The notes under the pieces are model-generated. The model had not been told where the DNA came from. It saw only the letters and a list, made by a program, of their open reading frames with translations, and did no database searches. Source: Pseudisothecium myosuroides (Eukaryota > Streptophyta > Bryopsida > Hypnales > Lembophyllaceae). From it: a stretch of DNA of 64,000 nt. Position numbers and translations under genes: made by a program. Positions 25,601 to 37,988 of the stretch are shown here, one piece after another. Every line of letters starts with the position of its first letter. Within the stretch, counting starts at the first letter, position 1. The DNA lies in assembly GCA_951799445.1 (NCBI GenBank), contig OX637292.1, positions 10,233,296-10,297,295 of the forward strand, in the 5' to 3' direction.

Positions 25601-25974
25601 ATTTAAGGATATTGATAATACACTACTTTGTAAGATGAGAATTCAAAAAGAATAAAATAATCCAAAAAATTCTCATTCATTTTATAAAACTACTACATTG
25701 GTTTGTCCTAATAATGTTGTGACACTTAGATGGACATTGTGAGAAATGTTTTCAATCACTAAAACCTTTGATGCGGAATTAAAAAATGGCAATCCCAATT
25801 GGAACTACAGTAAGCAACGTATATCCTAAAATTTGATTTTTTGATGAAAGTATTAAGAATGGAATTAAATAGAACTTTACACATCATTTTATTCCAAACA
25901 TTGAAAATGAGGCTTGTCATAGCTTTGAATTCAGTTCACTTATGGGAATAGAATTTTTTGAAGCTTCCCATATA
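22627..25974. other. Non-coding 3' flank of TNL copy B
   Basis: AT-rich, alignable with about 2500-7180 of copy A once insertions are removed. Short frames are not conserved between the copies. No gene recognised. Confidence 0.5.
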
Positions 25975-26559
25975 CTCCCTCTATCCCACTAAAAATCTCC
26001 AAATTAGGCACAATTCTTGTCCCACTAAAAAACTCCGTTTTTATGATTTTGACCATTGAGTGAGCATTGGCGGTGTTGAACAACTTCGTGGGGGCAAGTC
26101 AAGAGATCAGAAGGCACTCCTCTTCTAGAAAGCTTGGCCTTGCCCATACAAGGCACCTTGTATTTTGTTGTGCTTCTTCAGACAATAGTGTTGACAATCC
26201 ATTCGGTGACCACTTTGAAGCTATGCAGATTTGTTCATGAAGTGGGCTAGGTTTCTTTCTTGCGGATATTTAGGTTGGGACAAATGTTTTTAGAATGTTC
26301 AAATGTTCCCATTGTTGCCACCAACCTTTAAATCATCAAGAACGACGGAGCTGGCGGCATTCACAAATTATGTTCAAATATGATACTTTCCATATGGATT
26401 TTGGGTGCCTAAATGAAGGTGCCTAAGTTGGAGATTTTGCATAGATCTAAGGGATGGGTTGTTAGTTTTTGAATGTATATATCAGTGGCACAACAACTAA
26501 AAATATAGTTAACCCCTTGTAGAGAAGCTTTTTGGAGGTTTTTAGTGGGACAGAGGGAG
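25975..26559. mobile_element. Stowaway-like miniature element, copy 2
   Basis: CTCCCTCTATCCCACT left end and inverse right end, TA on both sides, 585 bp, non-coding. Copy A shows the empty site (CCTATATAGATG near 7178), so this jumped in after the duplication. Confidence 0.85.
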
Positions 26560-27913
26560 TAGATGTAAATCTCTCCTATCAAATAAAATAAATGGCAATG
26601 ATATTGAATGTTATTAAATACAATATTGATAGTGAAGTTGAAATATCTTCCAACTTTTGCAATTTTGCAATATATAAAACAAAACTTTACATGTACAACC
26701 TAATAATTAGATGCTTTTCAAAAAAATTGTATGAAATGTCAAAATTCCTTATAAAGTCACTAGAGCTATCCAAATGTAAGCAAAGACCTAAGCAAATTCC
26801 TTAGCATTTTAGGGGTTAAGTTTTGGTTATTCAAATATAGAAGGTAATATATAAATATATGATTCTTCAATATAAAACAAACATAATCCTAAAAATAATT
26901 TCCATGACAATGTTTTCTATATTTACACACTAGAAGAAAAACGTGTTGGCCCTCGCAGTTTTGCGTGGGTTGTTTTTCGTTGAAAACCACGTTTAGTACG
27001 CAGAAAAATGTGTTAAAACGCGTTTTAACACATTTTTCTGCGTACTAAACGTGGTTTTCAATGAAAAACAGCCCACGCAAAACTGCGAGGGCCAACGCGT
27101 TTTTCTTCTAGTGACAATCATTTCATCTAGTAATTAAATACTATCAAGGACATTGATTTATTATTAATTTCCGAGATTAAAAATGTTTCAATGAATCCTT
27201 TATTGCAAACTAGAGACTACAAAATGACTTGAAACCTCCAAAGTAGGGTTTTTTTCTCATTTTTTATGAAGTGCCAAAGTGGCAATATAAAATGTTACAA
27301 TGGTGCACCCAATTTCAACATTCATCCACATTTTGGATAGAAAATATCACATGTCTATAATTATCTTTTCATCCACCAAATATGGTGACTTCATCCAAGA
27401 TTTTTTGAATTCAAAGTTTTTTGGCAAAAAACTTCACACTTTTCTACCATGTTTTAGCCAAAAATAAAAACCTTCTCCAAAGGCCAGTTGATTCAAAATA
27501 TGCACATTGAAAATGCATGTTGAAGCCCAAAGTGAATAATTATACACTTAACGCGATCTACTGTAACTAAAGCTTGGCATCAACTACGTGATATTAGTAA
27601 GAGTGACAAATGCTTGCTACAAAGTGCTTTATAGAGAGACGTACCAAGATATAACAAAGTGGGAACAAATATGGACAATTCAATAGAATGAAAATTGCTC
27701 GCAAGCTTATAGTGAATCAAAAATTGCAATGATGAAATTAAATTACAGTTAGAATTTTCTTTGCACAATTGAAATAGTCATTTATTGTATCACCCAATCA
27801 AACAATATAACATTTGATTAGCAAAAAGTGATTTGTATCAAAATAAGGTGACTACAATTTGATGATAAGTTGTACAATATAGTTTAAATTTAGCTACATT
27901 AAAATATCATTTA
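26560..27913. other. Non-coding sequence 3' of TNL copy B
   Basis: Alignable with about 7195-9096 of copy A apart from insertions, including a foldback element at 26928-27113. No conserved frame. Confidence 0.5.
26928..27113. mobile_element. CACTA-type foldback miniature element with ACA target duplication
   Basis: 186-bp near-perfect palindrome starting CACTAGAAGAAAAACG and ending in its inverse, flanked by ACA at 26925-26927 and 27114-27116. CACTA ends with a 3-bp duplication are the signature of the CACTA/EnSpm superfamily. Absent from copy A. A transcript would fold into a hairpin of about 90 bp. Confidence 0.85.
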
Positions 27914-30900
27914 TCAACTACACAATAACTCCATCACCTCTTCAAAACCTTCCATGTAGTATTCTCCACCTTCCCATGAATCAACAATTGTACACCTCAT
28001 GTCATTTGATCCATAAAAAAGTAGATGGAGCTTCTTGAGAAGCTTAGCACAAGGCCCTTCACCTTCCAAGGCAGCTTCTAAACCTATATCACTCTCATCC
28101 ACCCTTCGCTCCCAATACCCTTCAAATCCATCATCAGCACTTCTAGCCAGAACAGAAAAGACCTCCACAAATGGTAACCATTTAAAAGCTAATAACCTCT
28201 CCAAAACGTCTGGAGACAGATCAAAGAGTGTCAAATCCTTCACACAAGGACAATCCACTGCTTCCCAATTTCTCACTTCTTGGCAATTCCGCACTAAAAT
28301 TGAATGCAAAAAGAGGCATGGTCTCAAGTCAGGCATGTGAACTAAAGACTCCAACCTAACCAATCCCACATGTTGTAAAGAATAGTAGATGCTTGCACAC
28401 TTGTCCTTGCTTGAATTTTCGGACAATTTTGGATAATTTTCAGATAACGTAATTGTCACCAATTTTGGAAGGTAGTAGAGTTCTAACTCACGGAGGCAAT
28501 TAAGCCCCTCCAAATTCAACATTGTCAAATCATGACAGCTGTAGAGTTGTAATACCACAAGATTGCTCATCTCTTGCATTCTCTTGCTTGCAACAAGTCG
28601 CGCATTGGCAAGGGTCATATGAAAAATGCGAAGTCGAATAAGATTTGACCAACATTTAATTGGTGTTGAAGAATCACCTCTCAAGTTCATTCCTCCGGCT
28701 TGAAATACACCCCAAGCATTCTTCAATCCATTCACATTATGGTCCGTTGAATACCACTTAGCAAACTCCGTATACAAAGAAGGCACTTCGATGTCATGCC
28801 CCCCTTCATAATCCATTTGGTCTCCCCCTTCATAGTCCCATCCCTCTAAATAGTCAAAATTGATCACGCCGGACTCTCTTAAATTCCATAGCTACATCAA
28901 GTAACAAACATTCATTCTTACATTAGATATTGTAGAGCAAAAATCTCCATACTAGAACTTGTCATTTACACCAAACACAACACACTGGCCTTAGGAAGTG
29001 CACATACTACCCCTACATAATCCAATAAATCATTAGAAAGAGCAAACAAAAACATCATTCTCCTAAAAATTCACACTTTGACAACAACTAAAAGCCTCAA
29101 AAAAACCCAAATAAGATCAAGGACACTCACTTTTTTTACCATACTTGCTGGAGATTTATCATGAAGTCGACATAGCCAACCAAAGATCCCACTCTCATAA
29201 CTCAAAGTTTTAATAAAATTTCTTGAATAGAGAGCGAGATCCAAAAATAACAACTTTTCGCTAAAGTCGAAAGTGCTAAATTGCAAACCCAAAATACCAA
29301 AGAGATCTTTCGACGACTTCAATACGTCGTTCAACAAGTCCTCTTCCTTTTCAAGGTGATACTTCCAAACCAAAAGCTGATTTCCCTTGGCTCTACCCAA
29401 TCGAGAAAAGAAATCTGCCAATGCCGCCAATGCCACAGGGTGATACAATCCACCCTCTGGGGAATCAAACCAACATTTTTGCGTGCAAATTCCAAGAATG
29501 TTTTGTTCTTCCCTTGTCAATTCAGAAAGAGCCTTTTGAGGAGCAGCACGTTTCAAAAAAAGTGCTTCAGCTTCTTCAACCATCAACGTTGGCATTGGTA
29601 TGTAGAATTCCATGTTGGGTAATAAATTTTCAAGAATTGCTTTGCTACTTGAAGTGATCAAGATTCTACTCTCCAAGTGGAATCCCATCCTCAAATAGTC
29701 TTGGACTTCTTGCAACAAAGGAGCATTGCAAGTGATATTGTCAATTACCAAAAACACCCGATTCTGGTTCATGAATGTCTTCATTTGTACCAATCCCTGA
29801 CATATGCACATCAACACAACAAAGATACATTAACCATGAAGAGAAAGGCATATGACCATTTTTGCAAACTTCAAAGTTCTTTATGTATCGTACTAATTTG
29901 GAACTACACATGATTGAAGTTTTATGTCTTTATATTTTAGAGATGTATTTACACGCCTCCTATATGACCTAAGAACTTCAGATTATTTTGTAAACATTTA
30001 AAACTACTACGATTTATTATATAAAAAGTGAAAAAAGTTCATATCAAATACAAAATATGCTTAAAAGATCTGAAAATTTCTCCATAGGTGAATAATAAGG
30101 TAGGCACCTCCAAGACCGCCATTTCTAGCTACTATGTGTAATTATTGTTAAAAGACTAATCAAAATTTCATATTTTCTTATTGGCAAGTGAAAGGAGGTA
30201 ACACATCAATGACCACAACATCCAAATACAAAAGTATGCAAAAGTTATAAAGGGCCAAAGTTTTTAAGATAAATGTTTTCAAAAAAATTATTGCACATTG
30301 GTAAATACTGATTTTGAAGATGTACACAAAGTGATGATGGCAATTTTAGACATGTGTGATTTGGGTGTTGCCCACCTTACAATGTAGAACATCATGGTGC
30401 AAATCAATTTACCATGTCATTTTAAAATAGAAAATCAAACACTCCATGGTTATAAACCCGAAGATTAAATCAAAACAAGATATTGAATTCTACAAATTTG
30501 AAAAAAAAATTCAAAGTAGAGTAGAAACTCTAGTAAGTAGGCTTCATTTCATTAGTTGGGCTCAGATTCAAAAATGATCGTTGTCACAACTCAAATTCAA
30601 ATCACGGGTAAGGACCTAGATGAGATCAAATTACAATTCATGGTGATTCATGGGTCAACTCTTTCCAATTAGAAAGGTCTAAAACACCACAATGAAAACT
30701 ATTAAACACCACTCTCAAAAAATGTGTTCAAGCACCTTCTACAACAAGAATAAGTTGAAAAAAGTGCCTTTTTCCATTCATCAGGACACAAAAAGTCATC
30801 CATTTGGCCAATTACGTAATGAAACATGATAAACCAATTATTGCACCATTTCCTTTAAAACAAAGCTAATATGCTCCACTCAAACCAACACGAAACTCTA

Positions 30901-33900
30901 ACACTTCAAAAATATCTCTAATAGCTCACATCCTAGATCATGGAAAATCATAACTAGCATTAAATTCCCATTAGCTCACATTCATTTAAAGTTAAATTCA
31001 TCATTCATTGTCATATCATAGTAGTTTGCAACAAAGTTATTTAAAATCAGAATTTCAAAACCGACTTCACTTTCAAGCACTTCAAGTCATCAAATTTGAA
31101 ACAAGAAGCAATATCATACCTTTTCAACATCAGCACCAATGCGATCCAATGCATCCTTCTCATAGTCACAAAGCATCTTGAGCATCCGCTTTTGACGCCG
31201 AGCTCTAGACCCATTACCCATGTCAATATAGCATACTTTACCGAAGAACTCTTTATAGAAGTAATCGTGCAAAGCTTTCGCCAACATGGTTTTGCCAAGC
31301 CCAGCTGATCCATATACTCCCAACACTCTTGCTCCAACTACAGGATCCTCCACAAACTGTCGTGACATGGCCTACACATCAATGGAAACCGTCAAAACAA
31401 TTCAACTTCAAATCTTCACAAGAATCACCAAAACAATTGAAACTCCAAAATCCTTGAATGTATGAACTAGAGTTACTCAAAGACATTACCTTCAACTGCT
31501 AGAACACCACAAATAGTAGCAACTCTTGATAATCAAAAGAGCTTATAAATCTAGCTTGCATAGTCACAAACATATATCCATATCAAGAAGACAATGTAAA
31601 GTGAAAATGACAAAAACAAATATCCTAGAAGTTCTATACAAACATGTCATCTTCCAGAGGTTACCTAACAAACAAAGTGAACATACAATTTCAAGAAATA
31701 CAGGCAAATCCACAAATTCATTGTTAAAGACATCATAAACCTTGATCAAAAATACAACGGGCATTAAAAGACCAAGTAGTCTCAAGTACCTCACACATTC
31801 GACCACATCCAACCATGCTTTCAGAGCAACCAAAGAACAAGTCTGGAGGAGACAACTTGAAAATGCTCTCAACAACACACTTCCTATAAGCCACCTTTGT
31901 CGTTGCAACCTTTCCAAACACCAAGCCATTTGACTTGCACAAGGCTTTCACAGCCGCACTCCATGTAGATAAGTTAATCCGCTTATCACATGCAGCATGT
32001 TTCTCCCAAAAGGGCATCCCACCGATCTTCATCTTCGACCTCTTTAATTGATAACTCAAGGAACAAGGGGAGTAGTTTCAGCTTGCCACCACCCCCCCTT
32101 GCACCTTGTTGAGCAACATAAAACTCAGCTAGCTCGATCATTGGCCACTTGGAACATAGAAACTTTTCTGACAACACAATCACCGCAACATGACACAGTC
32201 TAGCTGCTTTGATGATAAGAGGTGCAAAGTCCTCGCCTTTGGGCAAACTGTGGTGCCTTTGATCAAAGAATGGGAAGCAATATCCCATGCGTTCAAGATT
32301 CTCACACAATTGCTCCACGAAGTCTTTTTGAGCTCCTGAGTGACTAAGAAATATCTTATGTTTGGCTCCATCCAACTTAAATGATCTGCAAAATAGTGCA
32401 TGAGCTAGACAATGATCAAAAAGCTTTAAGCAATCATCCAAATCCAAAAAATCTAATTCTAAACACATGCCCAAGACCAATGGTCACAAAAGGTTTGAAT
32501 GAAATTGGAGACATAATCAACACTCCATTAACCTTTCCATATTTCAACTAAGGTGAAAACAACCAAAACCATCTGCAAACCCATTCTTGACAAGTAAACT
32601 TCTTTTGAAAGTGTCCTGAAAAGTGCAATTAAACCGTTCATACACTCAATTGTGATGAGTTGATTTTCTAGATTTCAATTTTCATGAGCAGTCTATGTGA
32701 CAATTTCAATAGTCTAGAGAGCTTCCACTTAGAAAATTCATAGTAAATACATGTCAACTTTTTCTTTTGTCATATTCATGATTTTCAATTGCTAATACTA
32801 CAACAATGTTTTTTCTCAAAAAAACAGCCTCCAACTATGCTGAATTGCTTACTTTGACGGATTCCACCTTCGTATGATTCAACAATGTGTGACTATTTCA
32901 ATATGAACAATACATCTCAACCCACTTCCCTTCTTCAAAATTTCATACTTTTACGCAATGATAATTGATCATACATTGAACTCCACAAACAACTAATTTA
33001 CATCATGATGCACCACAACAACACACTAAACTACTGAGAAAAAGGATTTAGTAATGAAAATTGACAACTTCCCTGAAGGTTTGAAACAATAGCGTACCTC
33101 AGGGGCTGCACACCATGTGCGCTACCAGAAGGACCAAGCACCATGTCACTTGCTGCTCCCAAGGGCTGGCATGAGAATAAGAGGGACTCCGGTTCCTGTT
33201 CATTGGTCAAAAATGGATACCGTCATCACATTTTATATTTTGTATGGTAACAAGGTTCAAAACTGCTCTCAAACTACAACCAAGGAACAGCCTTTGATGT
33301 AGTTCACTTACAATTTAGAGATTCCATACCCAAGGGGACAGGAATGAGAGAATCACTTTCCTGTCCACCTCAAATCAAACCAATAGAAAACTCTAGGACT
33401 ATGTTCTCATCCATAACTTAAGAAGCAGCAATGACAAATCAAACGCAGTTTCCCAAAAATCTAAAGAAATTCCTACGTAGCTGGGAATAACGAACACAAA
33501 CTTCACTTCGGATAAATCAATAAGCTCCATAATGTCCAGGTCCAAGGATGTGAAACGCACTGTAATTGCAAGCTGGGATTGACCATCATCGTTCAGTAGC
33601 GCAGTATCAGGAACGACACCATTGCCTACATCCTTCATACGCTTCGCACCTCCGCCAGCCTCTGCAAAGTGGTTGACCACGGCGTCAGGAGACTCAATCA
33701 ACAAACAACATACTCCACGAGGGACGATAAATGAAACATCAAAACGCAAGATGGATGCTTTCCAAGAAAAAGCTCCGGAAATTCGACTCCAAAAACGATG
33801 TCAAGGAGTTGGACACTTCTGCCAATCATCGACTGCAGAATGGCATCGAGCAAACAAAATATGCAAGCATCCAAAAGACTTGAAATACCCAATCCATTTC

Positions 33901-34209
33901 TCATTACCGGGTAGAGCAGAGCGCAATAGCTTCCTAAGCGGACCCGCTGCCTCACTGGGTGGAATACAAGCCAGTATTCCAGACAACCCTCTTGCACCAT
34001 CCCTGCGGAGAGAAGCGCAAGGATCAGAGACTCATAAATGCACGGAAGGTGGATGGAGGAGAGGCATGCGAGGTTTTTGCATACAGTCATGAAGAATAGA
34101 GGGGATACCTCGTCTCCATAGCGAGCAGTGAGGCAGTCGGCGGTGACCGTGGCTCAGAGGGCGGGGGTGAAGCGCGAGAGACAGAAGGCTTGGAACGCGA
34201 GGCACCCAT
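27914..34209 (-). pseudogene. TNL immune receptor copy B, frameshift in the TIR exon
   Basis: Same eight-exon plan as copy A: 34209-34109, 34002-33908, 33661-33561, 33195-33098, 32385-31790, 31371-31120, 29796-29131 and 28891-27914. Exon 1 begins MGASRSKPS. The TIR exon is 596 bp rather than the 595 bp of copies A and C. One extra C in the run at 32018-32020 (plus strand) shifts the frame after the EDEDRW segment, so the C-terminal TIR part and everything downstream would be lost. P-loop is GSAGLGKT, Walker B RVFLVID. The last exon is open to a stop at 27914 and keeps CGA (28634-28636) where copy A has TGA, so the LRR part is intact here. Apart from the one-base insertion the frame would give about 961 residues. 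Sequencing error at the C run is an alternative. Confidence 0.82.
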
Positions 34210-34880
34210 GATATCAGCACACTGGCTTCTTCACTGGACCGCGAGAATCCAGCATGCAAATCAGCAGAAACTGGCGGTGTGGAGTGATGCTCACAAGGGC
34301 TCGGGGAAAGACCCGAACTTGAACTCTTAGTAGATCAGACTAAACCCCAAAACCGCAAAACACAACCCACACACGAGACCACCACTTGCTGAGGGTGTCG
34401 ACGCCCGTCTGACGCAAGTCCTACATCATATTACAGAAAATAGGGTGACTCCCAAAATAGTTGTGTCTGCTTCTGCGCAAGAAGGTTGTCACAGCAAGTA
34501 CAACAAAATTGAAGACACTTGATCCACACAGAGCACTTCTGACTGTTGGAATAGACTCAACTACATACTTATAGACCAAATGCCAGAGCCTGACTAAAAA
34601 CTCACTAAGAAGTCATCTGCATTGCACACACTCGCTTGTACGTTACCATCCATTATGAACTTCAGACACGAAACAATTGACAGAATTCAGTCAAGAAAAA
34701 AAGAGAAAATCTGACCTGCAAAACCTGTCACCTCATCACGTTTCGATGCCGCTGCGACAACGACAAAAGTAAATGGAAAGAAGGCGTGCAAAATCCACCA
34801 CCCAAAACCTTCGACTCAAACCACCAAGTACGCTATGGGTTCAGACGAAGCATCAGATTCAAAAGAAAATCTCTAGTTCC

Positions 34881-35300
34881 AGAGTTTGGAATAATTATTG
34901 GGGATTTTAATGGATATACAAGTACGATAGTTTATTTACCATTTTATATATTTATGAATTTAGGAACTTTTGCTTGTATTATATTATTCGGATTACGTAC
35001 AGGAACAAATAATATTCGAGATTATAGTGGATTAATTTTAAAAGATCCTTTATTAACATTTTCTCTTGCTTTATGTTTATTGTCTTTAGGAGGTATCCCC
35101 CCATTATCTCGTTTTTTCGGAAAACTTTATTTATTTCTCATTTTTTCCTTAATAATTATTTTAATATTAGATTTAATTTTAGGAAATAAAAAATAAATCT
35201 TTATTATTTTATATTTCTTTATTAAGTTTATCATTAAGTATTATTGTTTTACTTTTCCAATTACAAAAAGAATCCACAATTAGTTTTTCAGGTAATTTTC
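34881..35300 (+). pseudogene. ndhB: Nuclear insertion of plastid ndhB, rearranged (exon 2 part joined to exon 1 part)
   Basis: NdhB is a membrane subunit of the plastid NDH complex. The first part encodes a C-terminal-half piece of NdhB ([20 protein letters not shown], then [20 protein letters not shown], ending FFGKLYLF). It is followed without a gap by an N-terminal piece ([16 protein letters not shown], then a shifted frame with LQKESTISFSGNFQ). In the real gene the N-terminal part lies upstream, so order is reversed at the junction near 35130. A stop and frame shift follow at about 35194. Copy A lacks it: after AATCTCTAGTTCC it has about 18 other bases before TGGTTTCGAA. It lies in the leader region of TNL B and is not functional. 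Confidence 0.85.
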
Positions 35301-36727
35301 AAGTGGTTTCGAAGTACCTTCGCAAACACACCCAAGAGCAAAGTTGAGACCAACGATAAGCATACCAATCTCTCCCTGTCATTTCTTTTCCTCTCGAGAC
35401 ACGACTCAATGTAGGTGGCAGACACGAACATATTCAATCCGCTCGTCCTCAATAAAATCCGAAACAGTTTGGGAACTTCTGATAATTACTCATGACGCAT
35501 GTAAGAAAGGTACTTGGAAACATCATTAACCAACAAAATAGGCCCGGTTTGCCTATAGCATGAATTAAACTTAAGAAACAGCAGACAAGCCGCCTAGACA
35601 ACCTAGCACCCTGCTCTTCTTTTGGTACTTCATACTAAAATTGAAGTTCCTGTCCGGGAGCATGCTGGATATGGAAATCCGCTCACATCACACAATTTTC
35701 AATCATTCTGAACACTGGACTTCTCAAATCTGGAATACGAAAATGACAACTTCAGTTTCTAACAAAATACAAAGAGAACGAGAGGTAACCTACGAGACCC
35801 AAGTAGGAGCACCATAGACAGACGAGAAAAAGGCAAACTCCACCTAAAATTAAACATTGTCCCTTCTCCTTCTAACAATGAAGTTCTACCCAAGAGATAT
35901 TCCACAAGCTGCACTATGGATCCCTTTCCAACCGTCTCTCGCCATGGAGTTCATTATTTGCACCCTCGCCATCATGCTACCCTAAGGAGGGTTTCTCACC
36001 ACACCAACACCGACGCAATTTCTAACCGCTTGTTAGTTCCGTACTACTGCTTCACAACTCTCATACGCTACAAGAAACAAGATCTGATCCAACTCCTAAA
36101 GAACGGAAATCGAAGGGAAGAAACAATCACAGCACGCAGAAGCAAGAAGCTCCAAAACTCAGCGGCAGCAAGAAAATTCGAAACACAATTACCCCAGGCG
36201 CTGCACTACGAACGCTATTCCACATTTCTCGAGCCATTTGCTCTTACTTCAGGAGAACCAAGCTCGTGATTTCGTACCTTGAAATGGCTTCCTCCAAGTA
36301 GGGTGAAATCAGTCAGCGGTGATGGAATGCGCACACAAGCTGCCTCCAACGCCACCGACAGCCGTGATGTTCGAGGAGCTCTCTGATCTAGCCACACCGA
36401 GTTGGGCACCCGCACTGAAGTTAACAGGCGGCCTTCTTCACCAAACCCTCGCACACCCAAGTCGGAGAAAAGCTTCGACACGGAAACCAGCCTTAAGTTA
36501 CTGCAAAACACTCACTGCAGCGAATATCGGGACTTCGGGAGTACTGTAGTGCAAGTGCGCCAAGCAACCTCATGAGTTGGCAGTTTCTCATTGTCTGCAA
36601 TTTTAGTAACTTACCATTAGTCTGCAACCTCACTGATTTGTCCTAGAAATCAGGAGGACGTTAGCGTCACCGGCCTTGAAAATTAGTGCCATAAAAAATT
36701 ATATTGGCTCTGTCCGCAGGACGTTAA

Positions 36728-37062
36728 GCATCGCTTGATATTTTCTCGTTCAGTTATCGTGCCGTGTGACAGCGGACTAACACCGTCGCAGGGCGTCACA
36801 GGTTTGACCAGTGACGGGTTCAAGACATTTGAAATCCATCTTTCCGAATGCATTTCTTTATCTCCACGTTGGATGAACGTGGATCGAATGGATGTTTTTG
36901 TGGCCCTGAGATTGATGCTGAATATCATTGCACTGTATAATGTTGGTACCCCCCAAACCGACACTTTTTGCTAGTGTGCCTAGGTACAATTATTATACTG
37001 TTCAAATTTTCATAGTTTCTTGTTGGCAAGTGAAAGGAGATTCCAATGCAATTAGCCCTATA
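36728..37062. other. Unique sequence right of copy B
   Basis: Starts after the TTAA where A/B similarity ends. An open frame of 79 codons (36735-36974, plus) resembles nothing I recognise. GGTACCCCCCAAACCGAC at about 36945 resembles the ends of the element at 58609-58997, so part of this may be mobile DNA. Confidence 0.4.
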
Positions 37063-37984
37063 TGTTTTTGACTATGTTTTCACCAAAAACGTTCTAAAAT
37101 CGCCATTTGAGTTACGAGTACCAAATTTCAGGAAAAAAAAAACAATCTTGGAAACATGTAATCGTAAGATCTTGTAGCACACTTGTTTGAGAAGATGTGG
37201 GGAAACTTTCAGAAATTCCCAATGTATAGATTGCAAGATATTAGCATTTGAATTTACAAAAATCCTTTTTTTGGCCCTACAAAAACTTGGGCAGTTGCAC
37301 TTCACAAGGCCACATTTATATGAAAAAATGTCCAAAATGGTGGTGCTTTGTTGGATTCATTCTCCAAGGCAAGTTGGCTACATGCTTAAAAATTTTCACA
37401 TCATTTAGAATTGTACAATAAATAAAGAAAAAATAATAAATAGAGAGAAGTAGAGAATGATTCAAAACATTAAATTATTAAGAATTTAGTTATGGAATTG
37501 AAAAATACCTATCCCAATCGTTGTAATGTTGTAATAAACAATCTACATCCTATGATTTTATTTTTTTGAAAAATATTGAAAATTGATTTAAATAAAGGAC
37601 TTTAAAGTTTATTTTAGAGTAGAGAATCCATAACTGCCCGCAAAATAAAACTTACTCCTCATAACTTCCACCTCATTAGTCAAAATGAAAACAATTCAAA
37701 GCTTTCCTCATGTATATAAATCTAGAAAACCAATTTTAAATTTTATTTCTGCAAAAAGTGTTTTTTTGGAATTTTTTGAGTTATCTGCTAAACAATAAAA
37801 ATTACACATCATACAATGACATTTTAACCAAAAATCAAAATTTATGAAAATTATTGGACCTCAAAGAAAAACCTTGTCCACATGTTGTGTGAAAATTTCA
37901 AAAAAATATAATAAAAATTCCATTTGTAATGAGCTACCCAAAATCGCTATATTGCCAAAAAAACGCAATTTGGGCATTTAGGGG
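37063..37984. mobile_element. piggyBac-like miniature element, inverted and truncated
   Basis: Matches 21687-22622 in inverse orientation. The right end keeps ATTTAGGGG then TTAA (37985-37988). The other end stops inside the element near CTATGTTTTCACC, so its terminal bases and TTAA are missing. Confidence 0.7.
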
Positions 37985-37988
37985 TTAA

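Larger units (their letters stand above)
20277..36727. repeat. Segmental duplication copy B (TNL locus)
   Basis: Second copy of the TNL locus, same orientation as 1-17641. It carries private insertions: a foldback insertion (about 20318-20868), a piggyBac-like element (21687-22622), a Stowaway-like element (25975-26559), a CACTA-type foldback (26928-27113) and a plastid ndhB fragment (34881-35300). It lacks several insertions present in copy A. The mutual empty sites show that these insertions came after the duplication. Confidence 0.9.

Noticed and set aside
34786..35196. Open frame of 136 codons that looks like a gene with membrane segments
   Set aside because: Its C-terminal part is plastid ndhB in a rearranged nuclear insertion; its first part is read-through from the TNL leader region.
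36735..36974. Frame of 79 codons right of copy B
   Set aside because: No motif, no homologous frame in the window, and it ends in sequence resembling a TIR element end; not enough to call a gene.
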